Assembly: GCF_007830335.1 (NCBI RefSeq)
Contig: NZ_VLKU01000003.1
Span: forward strand, 124,001 to 188,000
DNA from: Paracoccus sulfuroxidans
Lineage (GTDB): Bacteria; Pseudomonadota; Alphaproteobacteria; Rhodobacterales; Rhodobacteraceae
Direction of reading: 5' to 3'
DNA: 64,000 nucleotides
Under the pieces are notes generated by a model. The model did not search any database, was not told the DNA's origin, and worked only from the letters and a program-made list of their open reading frames with translations. A program made the translations under genes and the position numbers. Each line of letters opens with the position of its first letter. Position 1 is the stretch's first letter. Below, piece after piece: positions 25,981-34,603 of the stretch.

Positions 25981-27810
25981 ATGAGCATCAGCGACATCCA
26001 AAGCGGGACCGGTACGAAAACCCGCAACCTCAGCTGGCCGCAGATCGCCTTCGGGGTGCTACTGGCTTCGCTTCTTCTGATCCCGCTTGGCATCGACAAC
26101 GCCTTCGTGTCGCATGTCTTCATCACCATTTGCCTCTTCGCCGCGCTGTCGACGGCCTGGAACATCGTCGGCGGCTTTGCCGGCCAGCTGTCGCTGGGCC
26201 ATGCCGTCTTCTATGGCATCGGCGGCTATGCCGGGGTGATCCTGTTCAATCTGGGCGTCACGCCCTGGATCGGCATGTTCGTCGGCGCGGCCGTGGCCGC
26301 CGTGGTCGGCATGCTGATTTCCTACCCCTGTTTCCGGCTGCGCGGCCCGTTCTACACGCTGGCCTCGATTGCTTTCCTTGAGGTGATCCGCGTCCTGTCC
26401 TTGCATTTCAAGGACCTGACCGGCGGTGCCACCGGCCTGATGATCGACCTGCGCCTTGGCTGGACCTGGATGGTCTTCCGCGAGCGCTGGCCGTCGCTGC
26501 TGATCGTCTTTGGCATGCTGCTGCTGACGCTGGCCGTGTCCTGGGCGATCCGCCGGTCGCGCCTTGGCTTCTATCTGGTCGCCACGCGCGAACGTGAATC
26601 GGCGGCCCGCGCGGCGGGTGTGCGCACGGTGCGCGTGCGGCTGATCGCGGTGGCGATCTCCTCGGCGCTCTGTGCGATGCTGGGCACGTTCCACGCAATG
26701 TATCTGACCTTCATCGAGCCCGCGGCCATGTTCGCGCTGGCCTTCTCGATCCAGATTGCGATGTTCGCGCTGATCGGCGGCATCGGCACGGTGGCGGGTC
26801 CGCTGCTGGGTGCGGCGCTGCTGGTGCCGATCACCGAATGGGCCCGCGCCTCGCTGGGCTCCTCGGCGCTTGGCCTGCATGGCTTCGTCTACGGGATCGT
26901 GCTGATCGTTTGCGTTCTGTTCATGCCGAACGGGATCATGGGCGTCATCAAGCGCTTCAGCCACAAGAAGGCGAAAGCCGCTGACGAGCCCGCGCAGACC
27001 GAGACCGACCCGATCATCGCCCCGGCCAGCGCCTTCGCCACCCCCGATCCCGACCGTCCCGGCATCGGGCAGGATATCCTGAAGGTCGAGAACCTGAACA
27101 AGCATTTCGGCGGCCTCTATGTCACCCGCGACGTGAACTTCACGCTGCGCGAGGGCGAGGTGCTGGGCCTGATCGGTCCGAACGGCGCGGGCAAGACCAC
27201 GCTGTTCAACATGATCTCGGGCTTTCTGGCCCCGGATGAAGGCAAGGTCAGCGTGCGCGGCCTCGATGGCCAGTTCCACCAACCGAACAACCCGGCCGAT
27301 TTCGCGGCTCTGGGCATGGGCCGGACCTTCCAGATCGTGCAGCCCTTCGCGGCCATGACGGTCGAGGAAAACATCATGGTCGGCGCCTTCTATCGTCACC
27401 CCGACGAAAAGGATGCGCGCGAGGCAGCCCGCGAGACCGCCTGGCGGATGGGCCTTGGCCCGCTGTTGAACGCCGAGGCGCGCGGCCTGACCATCGGCGG
27501 CCTGAAGCGGCTGGAGGTGGCGCGCGTCATGGCGATGCAACCACGCGTCCTGCTGCTCGATGAGGTGATGGCCGGGATCAACCAGACCGATGTGCGCCGC
27601 GCCATCGACCTGATGCTGTCGATCCGCGACACCGGCGTCTCGATCATCGCCATCGAGCACGTGATGCAGGCGGTCATGTCGCTGTCGGACCGCGTCATCG
27701 TGCTGGCCTCGGGAGAGGTCATCGCCGAGGGCCGCCCGCAGGATGTCGTCCGCGATCCCCAGGTTGTCGAAGCCTATCTTGGCAAGGAGTTTGCCCATGC
27801 TCACGCTTGA
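25981..27810 (+). CDS. Fused LivM-type permease and LivG-type ATPase
   Basis: One 609-residue chain combines two subunits that are separate in most organisms. Residues 1-330 are a LivM-like permease (AALSTAWNIVGGFAGQLSLGHAVFYGIGGYAG in pattern, then YLTFIEPAAMFALAFSIQIAMF). A charged and proline-rich linker spans about residues 325-370 (KKAKAADEPAQTETD). Residues 370-609 are a LivG-like ATPase with Walker A GPNGAGKTT near residue 400, the signature LTIGGLKRLEVAR in place of the classic LSGGQ, and Walker B VLLLDEVMAGI. No frameshift is involved. The frame is continuous. It overlaps the LivF gene by 14 bases. Confidence 0.92.
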   Translation: MSISDIQSGTGTKTRNLSWPQIAFGVLLASLLLIPLGIDNAFVSHVFITICLFAALSTAWNIVGGFAGQLSLGHAVFYGIGGYAGVILFNLGVTPWIGMFVGAAVAAVVGMLISYPCFRLRGPFYTLASIAFLEVIRVLSLHFKDLTGGATGLMIDLRLGWTWMVFRERWPSLLIVFGMLLLTLAVSWAIRRSRLGFYLVATRERESAARAAGVRTVRVRLIAVAISSALCAMLGTFHAMYLTFIEPAAMFALAFSIQIAMFALIGGIGTVAGPLLGAALLVPITEWARASLGSSALGLHGFVYGIVLIVCVLFMPNGIMGVIKRFSHKKAKAADEPAQTETDPIIAPASAFATPDPDRPGIGQDILKVENLNKHFGGLYVTRDVNFTLREGEVLGLIGPNGAGKTTLFNMISGFLAPDEGKVSVRGLDGQFHQPNNPADFAALGMGRTFQIVQPFAAMTVEENIMVGAFYRHPDEKDAREAARETAWRMGLGPLLNAEARGLTIGGLKRLEVARVMAMQPRVLLLDEVMAGINQTDVRRAIDLMLSIRDTGVSIIAIEHVMQAVMSLSDRVIVLASGEVIAEGRPQDVVRDPQVVEAYLGKEFAHAHA

Positions 27811-28501
27811 GAACATCGATGCGGGCTATGGTCCGACCACGATCCTGCAGGATGTCAGCCTTGACGTGAAGGAAGGCGAAATCGTCACCATCGTCGGCGC
27901 CAATGGCGCCGGCAAGACGACCACGCTGCGCACCATCGTCGGCCAGATCAAGCCGCGCGCCGGCAAGATCAGCTTCATGGGCGAGGACATCACCCGTCTT
28001 CCCGCCCATGAGGTCGTGGACCGGGGCATCATCCTGGTCCCCGAAGGGCGGCAGCTCTTCCCCGATATGACGGTGCGGGAAAACCTGCAGATGGGGACCT
28101 ATCGCAAGGCCGCCCGCGACAATCAGGAACAGCGGCTGGAGGAGGTCCTGTCCCTTTTCCCGCGCGTCCGCGAGCGACTGGACCAGAACGCTTCGTCGCT
28201 TTCGGGGGGCGAGCAGCAGATGGTCGCCATCGCGCGCGGCATGATGGCCAAGCCCCGCATCCTGATGTTCGACGAGCCCTCGCTGGGGCTGGCGCCGATT
28301 GTCGTCTCGCAGGTCTTTGACGTGGTGCGCCAGATCGCGGCCACCGGCACGACCGTGCTGATCGTCGAACAGAACGTCTTCACCACGCTGAAGGTCGCGC
28401 ATCGGGGCTATGTGCTGGAAAACGGCCGCGTCGTGCTGGCCGACACCTCTGAAGCGCTGCTGAAGAATGACCACGTCCGCCGCGCCTATCTGGGAATCTG
28501 A
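27797..28501 (+). CDS. ABC transporter ATP-binding protein, LivF type
   Basis: A 234-residue ATPase, the second nucleotide-binding subunit of the HAAT importer. Walker A is GANGAGKTT, the signature SLSGGEQQMVAIARGMM, and Walker B LMFDEPSLGLAP. The start at 27797 (MLTLENIDAGYG) has AAGGAG seven bases upstream and lies inside the end of the fused permease-ATPase gene. An earlier in-frame ATG would add 18 residues from the overlap. It completes the transporter with the binding protein, the LivH-type permease and the fused subunit. Confidence 0.95.
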   Translation: MLTLENIDAGYGPTTILQDVSLDVKEGEIVTIVGANGAGKTTTLRTIVGQIKPRAGKISFMGEDITRLPAHEVVDRGIILVPEGRQLFPDMTVRENLQMGTYRKAARDNQEQRLEEVLSLFPRVRERLDQNASSLSGGEQQMVAIARGMMAKPRILMFDEPSLGLAPIVVSQVFDVVRQIAATGTTVLIVEQNVFTTLKVAHRGYVLENGRVVLADTSEALLKNDHVRRAYLGI

Positions 28502-28504
28502 TCC

Positions 28505-29302
28505 ATGGAACTGACCGAAATCACCCCCGAGCCGATCCGCCTGCGCCCCTCGCATCAGGGCCGCAACGTGCTGGTCACCGGAGCCGCGCGCGGCATCGGG
28601 CGGGCCATCGCGCAGGCCTTTGTCGAGCGTGACGCGACCGTCGGCATCTGCGACCTGAACCCCGAAGACGTCGCCGCGACCTGCGAGGCGCTGAACGCGC
28701 TTGGCCTTGGCCGTGCCGTGCCCATGGCCTGCGACGTCTCGGATTATGATGCGCTGTTGGCGGCGATTGCTGCAACCGGGCTGGAGTTCGACACCGTCAT
28801 CAACAATGCGGGCATCTCGCCCAAGCATGATGGCGTCGCGCATAAGGTCTGGCAGATGGCGCCCGAGGAGTGGCGTCGCGTTGTCGACGTCAACCTGACC
28901 GGCAGCTTCAACACCATCCGCGCCCTGACGCCCGGCATGATCGCCGCCAAGCGGGGCTGGATCGTCAACACCTCCTCGGTGGCGGGCAAAACCTATTCGC
29001 CCATCGTCGCCTGCCATTACGCGGCGACGAAATCGGCGGTCATCGGCTTTACCAAGCATCTGGCGGCAGAGCTGGGCCCCTATGCGATCCGGGTGAATGC
29101 GCTGGCTCCGGGCCGCATCGCGACCCCCATGGTCGCCGGTGTCGCGCCCGAGGTGAATGCCGAACAGGTCAAGCTGACCCCGATGGCGCGCCTTGGCGAA
29201 CCGGCCGAGGTGGCCGATGTCGCGCTGTGGCTGACCTCGAGTGAATCCAGCTTTGTGACCGGCCAGACCATCGACGTGGCTGGCGGTCTTTACATGACCT
29301 GA
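28505..29302 (+). CDS. Short-chain dehydrogenase/reductase
   Basis: A 265-residue classical SDR with an N-terminal extension of about 20 residues before the strand leading to TGAARGIG. NNAG (residues near 101), Ser in VNTSSVAGKTYS, and Tyr-x-x-x-Lys in YAATK make up the catalytic set. VTGQTIDVAGGLYM ends the protein. It directly follows the LivF gene with four bases between them. The homologue in the minus-strand operon at 15401 is quite different in sequence, so the island has at least two SDR steps. Substrate unknown. Confidence 0.9.
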   Translation: MELTEITPEPIRLRPSHQGRNVLVTGAARGIGRAIAQAFVERDATVGICDLNPEDVAATCEALNALGLGRAVPMACDVSDYDALLAAIAATGLEFDTVINNAGISPKHDGVAHKVWQMAPEEWRRVVDVNLTGSFNTIRALTPGMIAAKRGWIVNTSSVAGKTYSPIVACHYAATKSAVIGFTKHLAAELGPYAIRVNALAPGRIATPMVAGVAPEVNAEQVKLTPMARLGEPAEVADVALWLTSSESSFVTGQTIDVAGGLYMT

Positions 29303-29311
29303 GGCGGTGCC

Positions 29312-30115
29312 ATGATTACCGGACATACCAAGCTTTACGGCATCGTCGCGAACCCCATTGCGCATGTGAAGACCCCGGAAGAGATGAACAATCACTTCGC
29401 CTCGGTCGGCTATGACGGGGCGCTGGTGCCGTTCCATGTGCTGCCCGAAAACCTCGCACAGTTCATGGACATGCTGCGGGGGCTGCAGAATTTCGGCGGG
29501 TTGATCGTGACGGTGCCGCACAAGACCGACGTGCTGGCGCTCTGCGATGGCACGGTCGGCGATGCGGCGGCCATCGGTGCCGTCAACACGATCCGCCGCG
29601 ACCCCGACGGGCGGCTGATCGGCGCGATGCTGGACGGCAAGGGCTTCGTCAGCGGGCTTGAGGTGAACGGGATCGACGTGGCGGGCATGGACGCCTGCCT
29701 GCTGGGCGCGGGCGGGGCAGGGGCGGCGATCGCCTTCGCACTGGCCGAGGCCGGGGTGGCGAACCTGACCATTGTGAACCGGTCAGAGGACAAGGCGCGC
29801 AATCTGGCCGAGCGGGTGATGGCGAAATACCCATCCGTCCGCGTGGCCCCCGGCGCACCCGAGACTGCGCGCCGCGACCTGATCGTGAACGCGACCTCGC
29901 TGGGGCTTCGCGCAGATGACGCGCTGCCGCTGTCGGATCTGGCTTTCCACGGCAAACAGATCGTCGCCGAGGCGATCATGGAGCCTGAGGTCACCCCCTT
30001 GCTGGCTGCCGCGCGCGAGGCGGGCGCAAGGATCCATTTCGGCCGCCCGATGCTGCGCCAGCAGATCCGCCTGATGGCCCGGCATATGGGCGTCACGGAT
30101 ACGACTGACGCGTAA
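29312..30115 (+). CDS. Shikimate/quinate dehydrogenase-like protein with altered anchor residues
   Basis: A 267-residue AroE-fold protein. VTVPHK (with the catalytic lysine), GAVNT, and an aspartate in LDGKGF match the family, and GAGGAGAAIAFALAEAG is the cofactor-binding turn with NRSEDKA after it. The substrate-carboxylate motif differs. Family enzymes have NPIxHSxSP, and here it is NPIAHVKTP, so the first serine is Val and the second Thr. The usual Asn-Thr before the aspartate is Met-Leu. Together with its place in a catabolic operon this argues for a substrate other than shikimate. Canonical biosynthetic aroE should be elsewhere in the genome. Confidence 0.88.
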   Translation: MITGHTKLYGIVANPIAHVKTPEEMNNHFASVGYDGALVPFHVLPENLAQFMDMLRGLQNFGGLIVTVPHKTDVLALCDGTVGDAAAIGAVNTIRRDPDGRLIGAMLDGKGFVSGLEVNGIDVAGMDACLLGAGGAGAAIAFALAEAGVANLTIVNRSEDKARNLAERVMAKYPSVRVAPGAPETARRDLIVNATSLGLRADDALPLSDLAFHGKQIVAEAIMEPEVTPLLAAAREAGARIHFGRPMLRQQIRLMARHMGVTDTTDA

Positions 30116-30139
30116 GAACAAGGCCACGGAGTCAAGAAG

Positions 30140-31765
30140 ATGGCAAACGCCCTTCCGCAGGATGCGCGGTTCGATTTTATCATTGTTGGCGGCGGGACCG
30201 CAGGTTGCATTCTGGCCGAGGCCCTGACCCGCTCGGGGCGGATGAAGGTGTTGCTCTGCGAGGCGGGGGGCGAGGCGCGCTCGCCCTGGATCCGCATTCC
30301 GGCGGGCTTCTACAAGCTCTTGGTCAACAAGCGCTACAACTGGGGCTTCTGGAGCACCGAGGAAGCCGCGACCAACCACCGCCGCATCGCCATTCCGCGC
30401 GGCAAGGGGCTGGGCGGCTCGACCCTGATCAACGGCATGATCTATGTGCGCGGCCAGCCGCAGGATTATGACCTCTGGCAGCAGCGCGGCGCTACCGGCT
30501 GGGACTGGCAGGGCGTGCTGCCCTATTTCAAGGCCATCGAGCGTTGGGACAATCCCGACCCCGATGGGTTGCGCGGCCATGACGGCCCGCTGCCCATCAA
30601 TGAGGTGATCGAGCAGAACGACATCGGCCGCGCCTTCATCGCGGCGGCCGAGGCGCAGGGTCAGGTCTTCAACCCCGATTACAACGGCAAAAGCCAGGAA
30701 GGCGTCGGCTGGTATCAAGTCAATCAGGCGGGCGGAGAGCGCTATTCCGCAGACCGTGCCTGGCTGGCTCCGGCCCGCAAACGGCCGAACCTGACGGTGC
30801 TGACCGGCGCGCGGGTGACGCGGCTGCTGCTGGAGGGCAAGCAGGCCACCGGCGTCGCGCTGACCCATAAGGGCCAGAACCATCAGGTCCGCGCGGGCGA
30901 GGTGATCCTTGCCGCAGGCTCGATCCAGACGCCGCAACTGCTGGAACTGGCGGGCATCGGCGATCCGGCGCGGCTGGCGGCGGCGGGCATCCAGCCCGTC
31001 CATGCGCTGCCCGGCGTCGGCGAGAATTATCTGGACCATTTCTGCACCCGGATGAACTGGCGCGTCTCGCAGCCCGTCACCCTGAATGAGCTGACGCGCG
31101 GCCCCCGGCTGGTGGGCGAGGTGCTGAAATACGCGCTGAAACGGCGTGGCGTGCTGACCTATGGCACGGGCCTGACGCATGGGTTCCTGCGCTCGCGCGC
31201 GGATCTGGACCGGCCGGATGTGCAGTTCTTCTTCATGCATGCAAGCTATGCCAATGCGGCGGAACGCAAGCTGGACAAATTCCCCGGCATGACGCTGGGG
31301 GTGACGCAGCTGCGCCCGCAGTCGCGCGGCTCGATCCACGCGGTCTCGCCCGATCTGGACGTGCAGCCGGCCATCGTGCCGAACTTCCTTGATCACGAGG
31401 AAGACCGCCGCGCCATGGTCGATGGCATGAAGCTGGCCCGCAACATCATCGCGCAGGCCCCGATGGACGCCTTCCGCGTGGCCGAGATGAGCCCCGGCCC
31501 GGTCTGCGAGGCCGATGCCGACTGGCTGGAATTCGCCCGCGCCAATGGCCAGACCATCTATCACGCCGCCGGAACCTGCCGCATGGGCACCGATCCGATG
31601 GCGGTGGTCGATCCCGAATTGCGCGTGCATGGCATTTCCGGCTTGCGGGTCATCGACGCCTCGGTCATGCCCGAGATGGTATCGGGCAACACCCAGGCCG
31701 CGGTGATGATGCTGGCCGCCAAGGGCGCCGATCTGGTGCTGGAACGCAACCTTCTGGCGCGCTGA
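30140..31765 (+). CDS. GMC-family FAD oxidoreductase
   Basis: A 541-residue glucose-methanol-choline oxidoreductase. The FAD-binding start is FIIVGGGTAGCILAEAL, followed by the GMC signature PRGKGLGGSTLINGMIYVRG. At the C-terminus HAAGTCRMGTDPMAVVDPELRVHG supplies the catalytic histidine, and VSGNTQAAVMMLAAKGADLV the other active-site segment. There is no clear signal peptide, so it is likely cytoplasmic or membrane-associated. It would oxidise an alcohol group, passing electrons to a quinone or oxygen. It lies between the AroE-like gene and the semialdehyde dehydrogenase, which could oxidise the aldehyde it makes. Confidence 0.92.
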   Translation: MANALPQDARFDFIIVGGGTAGCILAEALTRSGRMKVLLCEAGGEARSPWIRIPAGFYKLLVNKRYNWGFWSTEEAATNHRRIAIPRGKGLGGSTLINGMIYVRGQPQDYDLWQQRGATGWDWQGVLPYFKAIERWDNPDPDGLRGHDGPLPINEVIEQNDIGRAFIAAAEAQGQVFNPDYNGKSQEGVGWYQVNQAGGERYSADRAWLAPARKRPNLTVLTGARVTRLLLEGKQATGVALTHKGQNHQVRAGEVILAAGSIQTPQLLELAGIGDPARLAAAGIQPVHALPGVGENYLDHFCTRMNWRVSQPVTLNELTRGPRLVGEVLKYALKRRGVLTYGTGLTHGFLRSRADLDRPDVQFFFMHASYANAAERKLDKFPGMTLGVTQLRPQSRGSIHAVSPDLDVQPAIVPNFLDHEEDRRAMVDGMKLARNIIAQAPMDAFRVAEMSPGPVCEADADWLEFARANGQTIYHAAGTCRMGTDPMAVVDPELRVHGISGLRVIDASVMPEMVSGNTQAAVMMLAAKGADLVLERNLLAR

Positions 31766-31793
31766 ACGCCGCCCACTTCTGCAGGAGAAGCTG

Positions 31794-33227
31794 ATGTATC
31801 CCAACCTCACCCTTATCGTCGGCGGAGAAGAGCGCAGCGAAGGCTCGGCCGGAACCTTGCGCCTGATCGACCCCTCGGACGGCAGCGAGCTGACCGTCGC
31901 GCCGCGCGCAGGCCGTTCCGAGGCGCTGGACGCCGCCCGCGCCGCCGAACAGGGCGGGGCCGAATGGGCCGCGCTTTCGGCGCTCGAACGCTCGAAGATC
32001 ATGCGCCGCGCCGCCGACATCATGCGCGCGCAGGCCGATGACGCCGCCCGCGTCATGTCGATGGAGCAGGGCAAGCCCCTGGCCGAGGCGCGTGGCGAAT
32101 GGATGGGCTCGGCCGATCTTCTCGACTGGTTCGCCGAGGAAGGTCGCCGCGTCTATGGCCGCATCGTGCCCTCACGCGCGTCGAACATCCAGATCCAGGT
32201 GCTGAAGCACCCGGTCGGCCCGGTTGCGGCCTTCACCCCCTGGAACTTCCCCGCCTGGAACACCATGCAGAAGGTCGCCCCCGCGCTTGGTGCAGGCTGC
32301 CCGGTGGTCATCAAGCCCGCCTCGGACACGCCCGGCACCGCCTGGCTGATCGGCAAGGCGCTGCTGGAGGCGGGGCTGCCGCCGAAGGCGATCTCGGTCA
32401 TCTGGGGCGCGACCTCAGAGCTGTCGGACACGCTGATCAAGGCGCCCGAGATCCACAAGGTCTCGCTGACCGGCTCGACCCGCGTGGGCCGCATCGTCGC
32501 CGCGCAGGCAGGTGAAGAGCTGAAGAAGGTCACCATGGAGCTGGGCGGCCATGGTGCGGTCATCGTCGCCGCTGATGCTGATCTCGACCACCTGATCCCG
32601 CTGGCCGTGCAGTGGAAATTCCGCAACTGCGGGCAGGTCTGCGTCTCGCCTACGCGCTTCATCGTCGATGCCGCGATCCATGACGAATTCGTCCGCCGCT
32701 TTGCCGAAAAAGCGCGCGAGTTGAAGGTCGGCAAGGGCACGCAAGAGGGCACGCAGATGGGCCCGCTGACCTCGGCCAGTGGTCTCGGCACGGTGATGGA
32801 GATGGTGGCCGACGCCATCGCCAAGGGGGCCAAGGTCGAAACCGGCGGCTCGCGCATCGGGGAGGAAGGCTTCTTCCATGAGCCCACGATCCTCTCGGGC
32901 ATGACGACCGAGATGCTGGCGATGAACGAAGAGCCCTTCGGCCCGCTGGGGCTGGTGATCCGCGTGAACTCGCTGGATGAGGCGCTGGCCGAGGCGAACC
33001 GCCTGCCGGTGGGGCTGGGGTCGTATCTGTTCACCTCATCGATGACGACCGCCTATCGCGTCCAGAATGAGCTGAAGACCGGCATGCTGGGCGTGAACCA
33101 TTTCGCGCTGGCCCTGCCCGAGACGCCCTTCGGCGGCGTGCGCGATTCCGGCTTTGGCTCGGAAGGCGGCACGGAAGGCATCGAGGCCTATCTGACCACG
33201 ATGACCGTCACCACCATGATGATCTGA
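31794..33227 (+). CDS. NAD(P)-dependent aldehyde dehydrogenase, succinate-semialdehyde type
   Basis: A 477-residue aldehyde dehydrogenase of the GabD kind. The nucleotide-binding part has FTPWNFPAWN and KPASDTPGTA, the general base is in MELGGHGAVIV (Glu), and the nucleophile is the cysteine in NCGQVCVSPTRF. EEPFGPLGLVIRV and PFGGVRDSGFGSEGG are also typical. It is the last gene of the operon that begins at 20031, 28 bases after the GMC gene, and is followed by a terminator. Substrates of such neighbours vary widely, so succinate semialdehyde is only one possibility. Confidence 0.92.
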   Translation: MYPNLTLIVGGEERSEGSAGTLRLIDPSDGSELTVAPRAGRSEALDAARAAEQGGAEWAALSALERSKIMRRAADIMRAQADDAARVMSMEQGKPLAEARGEWMGSADLLDWFAEEGRRVYGRIVPSRASNIQIQVLKHPVGPVAAFTPWNFPAWNTMQKVAPALGAGCPVVIKPASDTPGTAWLIGKALLEAGLPPKAISVIWGATSELSDTLIKAPEIHKVSLTGSTRVGRIVAAQAGEELKKVTMELGGHGAVIVAADADLDHLIPLAVQWKFRNCGQVCVSPTRFIVDAAIHDEFVRRFAEKARELKVGKGTQEGTQMGPLTSASGLGTVMEMVADAIAKGAKVETGGSRIGEEGFFHEPTILSGMTTEMLAMNEEPFGPLGLVIRVNSLDEALAEANRLPVGLGSYLFTSSMTTAYRVQNELKTGMLGVNHFALALPETPFGGVRDSGFGSEGGTEGIEAYLTTMTVTTMMI

Positions 33228-33250
33228 GGCCGCGCGCCTTTGACGATGCG

Positions 33251-33277
33251 AAAGCCCCGCCGTTGGCGGGGCTTTTT
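33251..33277. terminator. Bidirectional terminator between the aldehyde dehydrogenase and hmp
   Basis: GCCCCGCC and GGCGGGGC form a perfect eight-base stem with a three-base loop, extended by AAA/TTT. Five T follow on the plus strand and a matching A run precedes the stem, so it should stop both convergent operons. Confidence 0.9.
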
Positions 33278-33281
33278 GTAT

Positions 33282-34490
33282 TCAGGCCACCAGCAACTCA
33301 TCGGCGGGGCCGAAGAATTCATAATGGATGCGGCTTGCGGCGACGCCCGCCAGCGACAGGGCCGAAACCGCCGCCCGCAGGAAAGGCCTCGGGCCGCAGA
33401 TATAATAATCCGCCGTCGCGGCCGGTGTATTCGCGATCAGCCATTCATCGGCGATGAGGCCGGCCACGTCGTAATCCTGCCCCGCGACCTCATCCGCCAG
33501 CGGGGTCTGGTGGAAATCCGTCACCTGAACCGCATGGCCGCGTGCGGCAAGGCCCCGGATGTGATCGCGCATCGCATGGGTGTCGCGGTCATGCGTCCCG
33601 TGAATGTAGTGGACCGGCTGATCCGAGCCCTGATCGACCAGCCATTCCAGCATCGCCACCATCGGCGTCAGGCCGACACCCCCGGACAGCAGCACCACAG
33701 GCCGCTCGGGCAGGCGGTCAAGGAAGAACTCGCCCGCAGGGGCCGCGACCTTCACCACCGTGCCCTCGGGCTGGTTGTGCAGCCAGCGCGAGGCCAGACC
33801 CAGCGGCTCGGCCTTGACCGAGATGCGATAGCTCTCGCCATTCGGCGCCGACGAGATCGAGTAGTTGCGCTTGGCCGGGGGGTGTCCCGGGATCTCGAAG
33901 GCGAAGCTCAGATACTGGCCCGGGCGATGCGCCATCACCGGGCCGCCATCGACCGGGCGCAGGATGAAGGAGGAAATCAAGCTGCTTTCGGGGATCACCC
34001 TCTCGATGCGGAACTCGCGCCAGCCGTTCCAGCCACCCGCCGCATCGACCTGCGCGGCATAGATGCGCTTTTCGCGGGCGATCAGGATATCGGCCAGGAA
34101 CCAGTAGGCCTCGCCCCAGGCTTCCAGCACCTCGGGCGTCGCGGCCTCGCCCAGCACATGGCTGATCGCGCCCAGCAGCGCCTCGCCGACATGGGGGTAA
34201 TGCTCGGGCTGGATCTGCAGGCCGACATGCTTTTGCGCGATGCGCTCGACGGCGGGGGCAAGCGCGCCAAGGTTCTCGATATTCGCGGCATAGGCCAGGA
34301 TCGCGCCGGCCAGCGCGCGGGGCTGCGCATCGCTGACGCCGTGATGCGACTGGTTGAAAAGGTCGCGGATCGCCGGGTCGCGAAACATCCGGGCGTACAT
34401 CTCGTGGACGATGGCCAGACCGCTGTCCTGCAACGCGGGCAGGGTCGCGGTGACGATGGCGATGGTCTTGGCGTCGAGGGTCTTCGGCAT
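33282..34490 (-). CDS. hmp: Flavohemoglobin, nitric oxide dioxygenase
   Basis: Hmp oxidises nitric oxide to nitrate using oxygen and NAD(P)H. The 402 residues have the usual three domains. The globin domain (about 1-135) contains the proximal histidine in QKHVGLQIQPEHYPHVGEAL and the YARMFRDPAIRDLFNQSHH segment. The FAD domain (about 150-255) has RPGQYLSFAFEI and RNYSISSAPNG. The NAD domain (255-402) has VLLSGGVGLTPMVAMLEWL. GAAGGAATG lies upstream of the ATG. It is divergent from nsrR, and two NsrR-like sites lie between, so NO induction is expected. Confidence 0.96.
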   Translation of the reverse strand: MPKTLDAKTIAIVTATLPALQDSGLAIVHEMYARMFRDPAIRDLFNQSHHGVSDAQPRALAGAILAYAANIENLGALAPAVERIAQKHVGLQIQPEHYPHVGEALLGAISHVLGEAATPEVLEAWGEAYWFLADILIAREKRIYAAQVDAAGGWNGWREFRIERVIPESSLISSFILRPVDGGPVMAHRPGQYLSFAFEIPGHPPAKRNYSISSAPNGESYRISVKAEPLGLASRWLHNQPEGTVVKVAAPAGEFFLDRLPERPVVLLSGGVGLTPMVAMLEWLVDQGSDQPVHYIHGTHDRDTHAMRDHIRGLAARGHAVQVTDFHQTPLADEVAGQDYDVAGLIADEWLIANTPAATADYYICGPRPFLRAAVSALSLAGVAASRIHYEFFGPADELLVA

Positions 34491-34526
34491 GGGGCATTCC
34501 TTCTTTCACGAGGCGCCAGCGGGCCT

Positions 34527-34552
34527 AAATGATGCATAGTGAATACATCTAT
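34527..34552. promoter_or_regulatory. NsrR-type operator 1 in the hmp-nsrR region
   Basis: GATGCAT (34531-34537) and ATACATC (34543-34549) form an inverted repeat with one mismatch, around a five-base spacer, and the minus strand reads AGATGTATTC. This matches the general NsrR half-site pattern of ATGYATTT-like repeats. It lies close to hmp, in the position of its promoter. Confidence 0.6.
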
Positions 34553-34567
34553 TGCATCAGCCAAAAT

Positions 34568-34592
34568 AAATGCAATGTAAATACATCTTTTA
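34568..34592. promoter_or_regulatory. NsrR-type operator 2 in the hmp-nsrR region
   Basis: The minus strand reads AAGATGTATTTACATTGCAT, close to the NsrR consensus of paired ATGYATTT half sites. It lies only about 10 to 35 bases ahead of the nsrR start codon, consistent with autoregulation. Confidence 0.65.
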
Positions 34593-34603
34593 GGGGGGCA
34601 CCG

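Noticed and set aside
29783..32074. A 763-codon open frame opposite the GMC and AroE-like genes
   Set aside because: Both sense genes are clear. The antisense product carries no motif.
34529..34603. An NsrR product with a 25-residue N-terminal extension
   Set aside because: The extension overlaps the operator DNA and is rich in Cys and Asn with no similarity. MRLTQYTDYALRVL is the canonical Rrf2 start.
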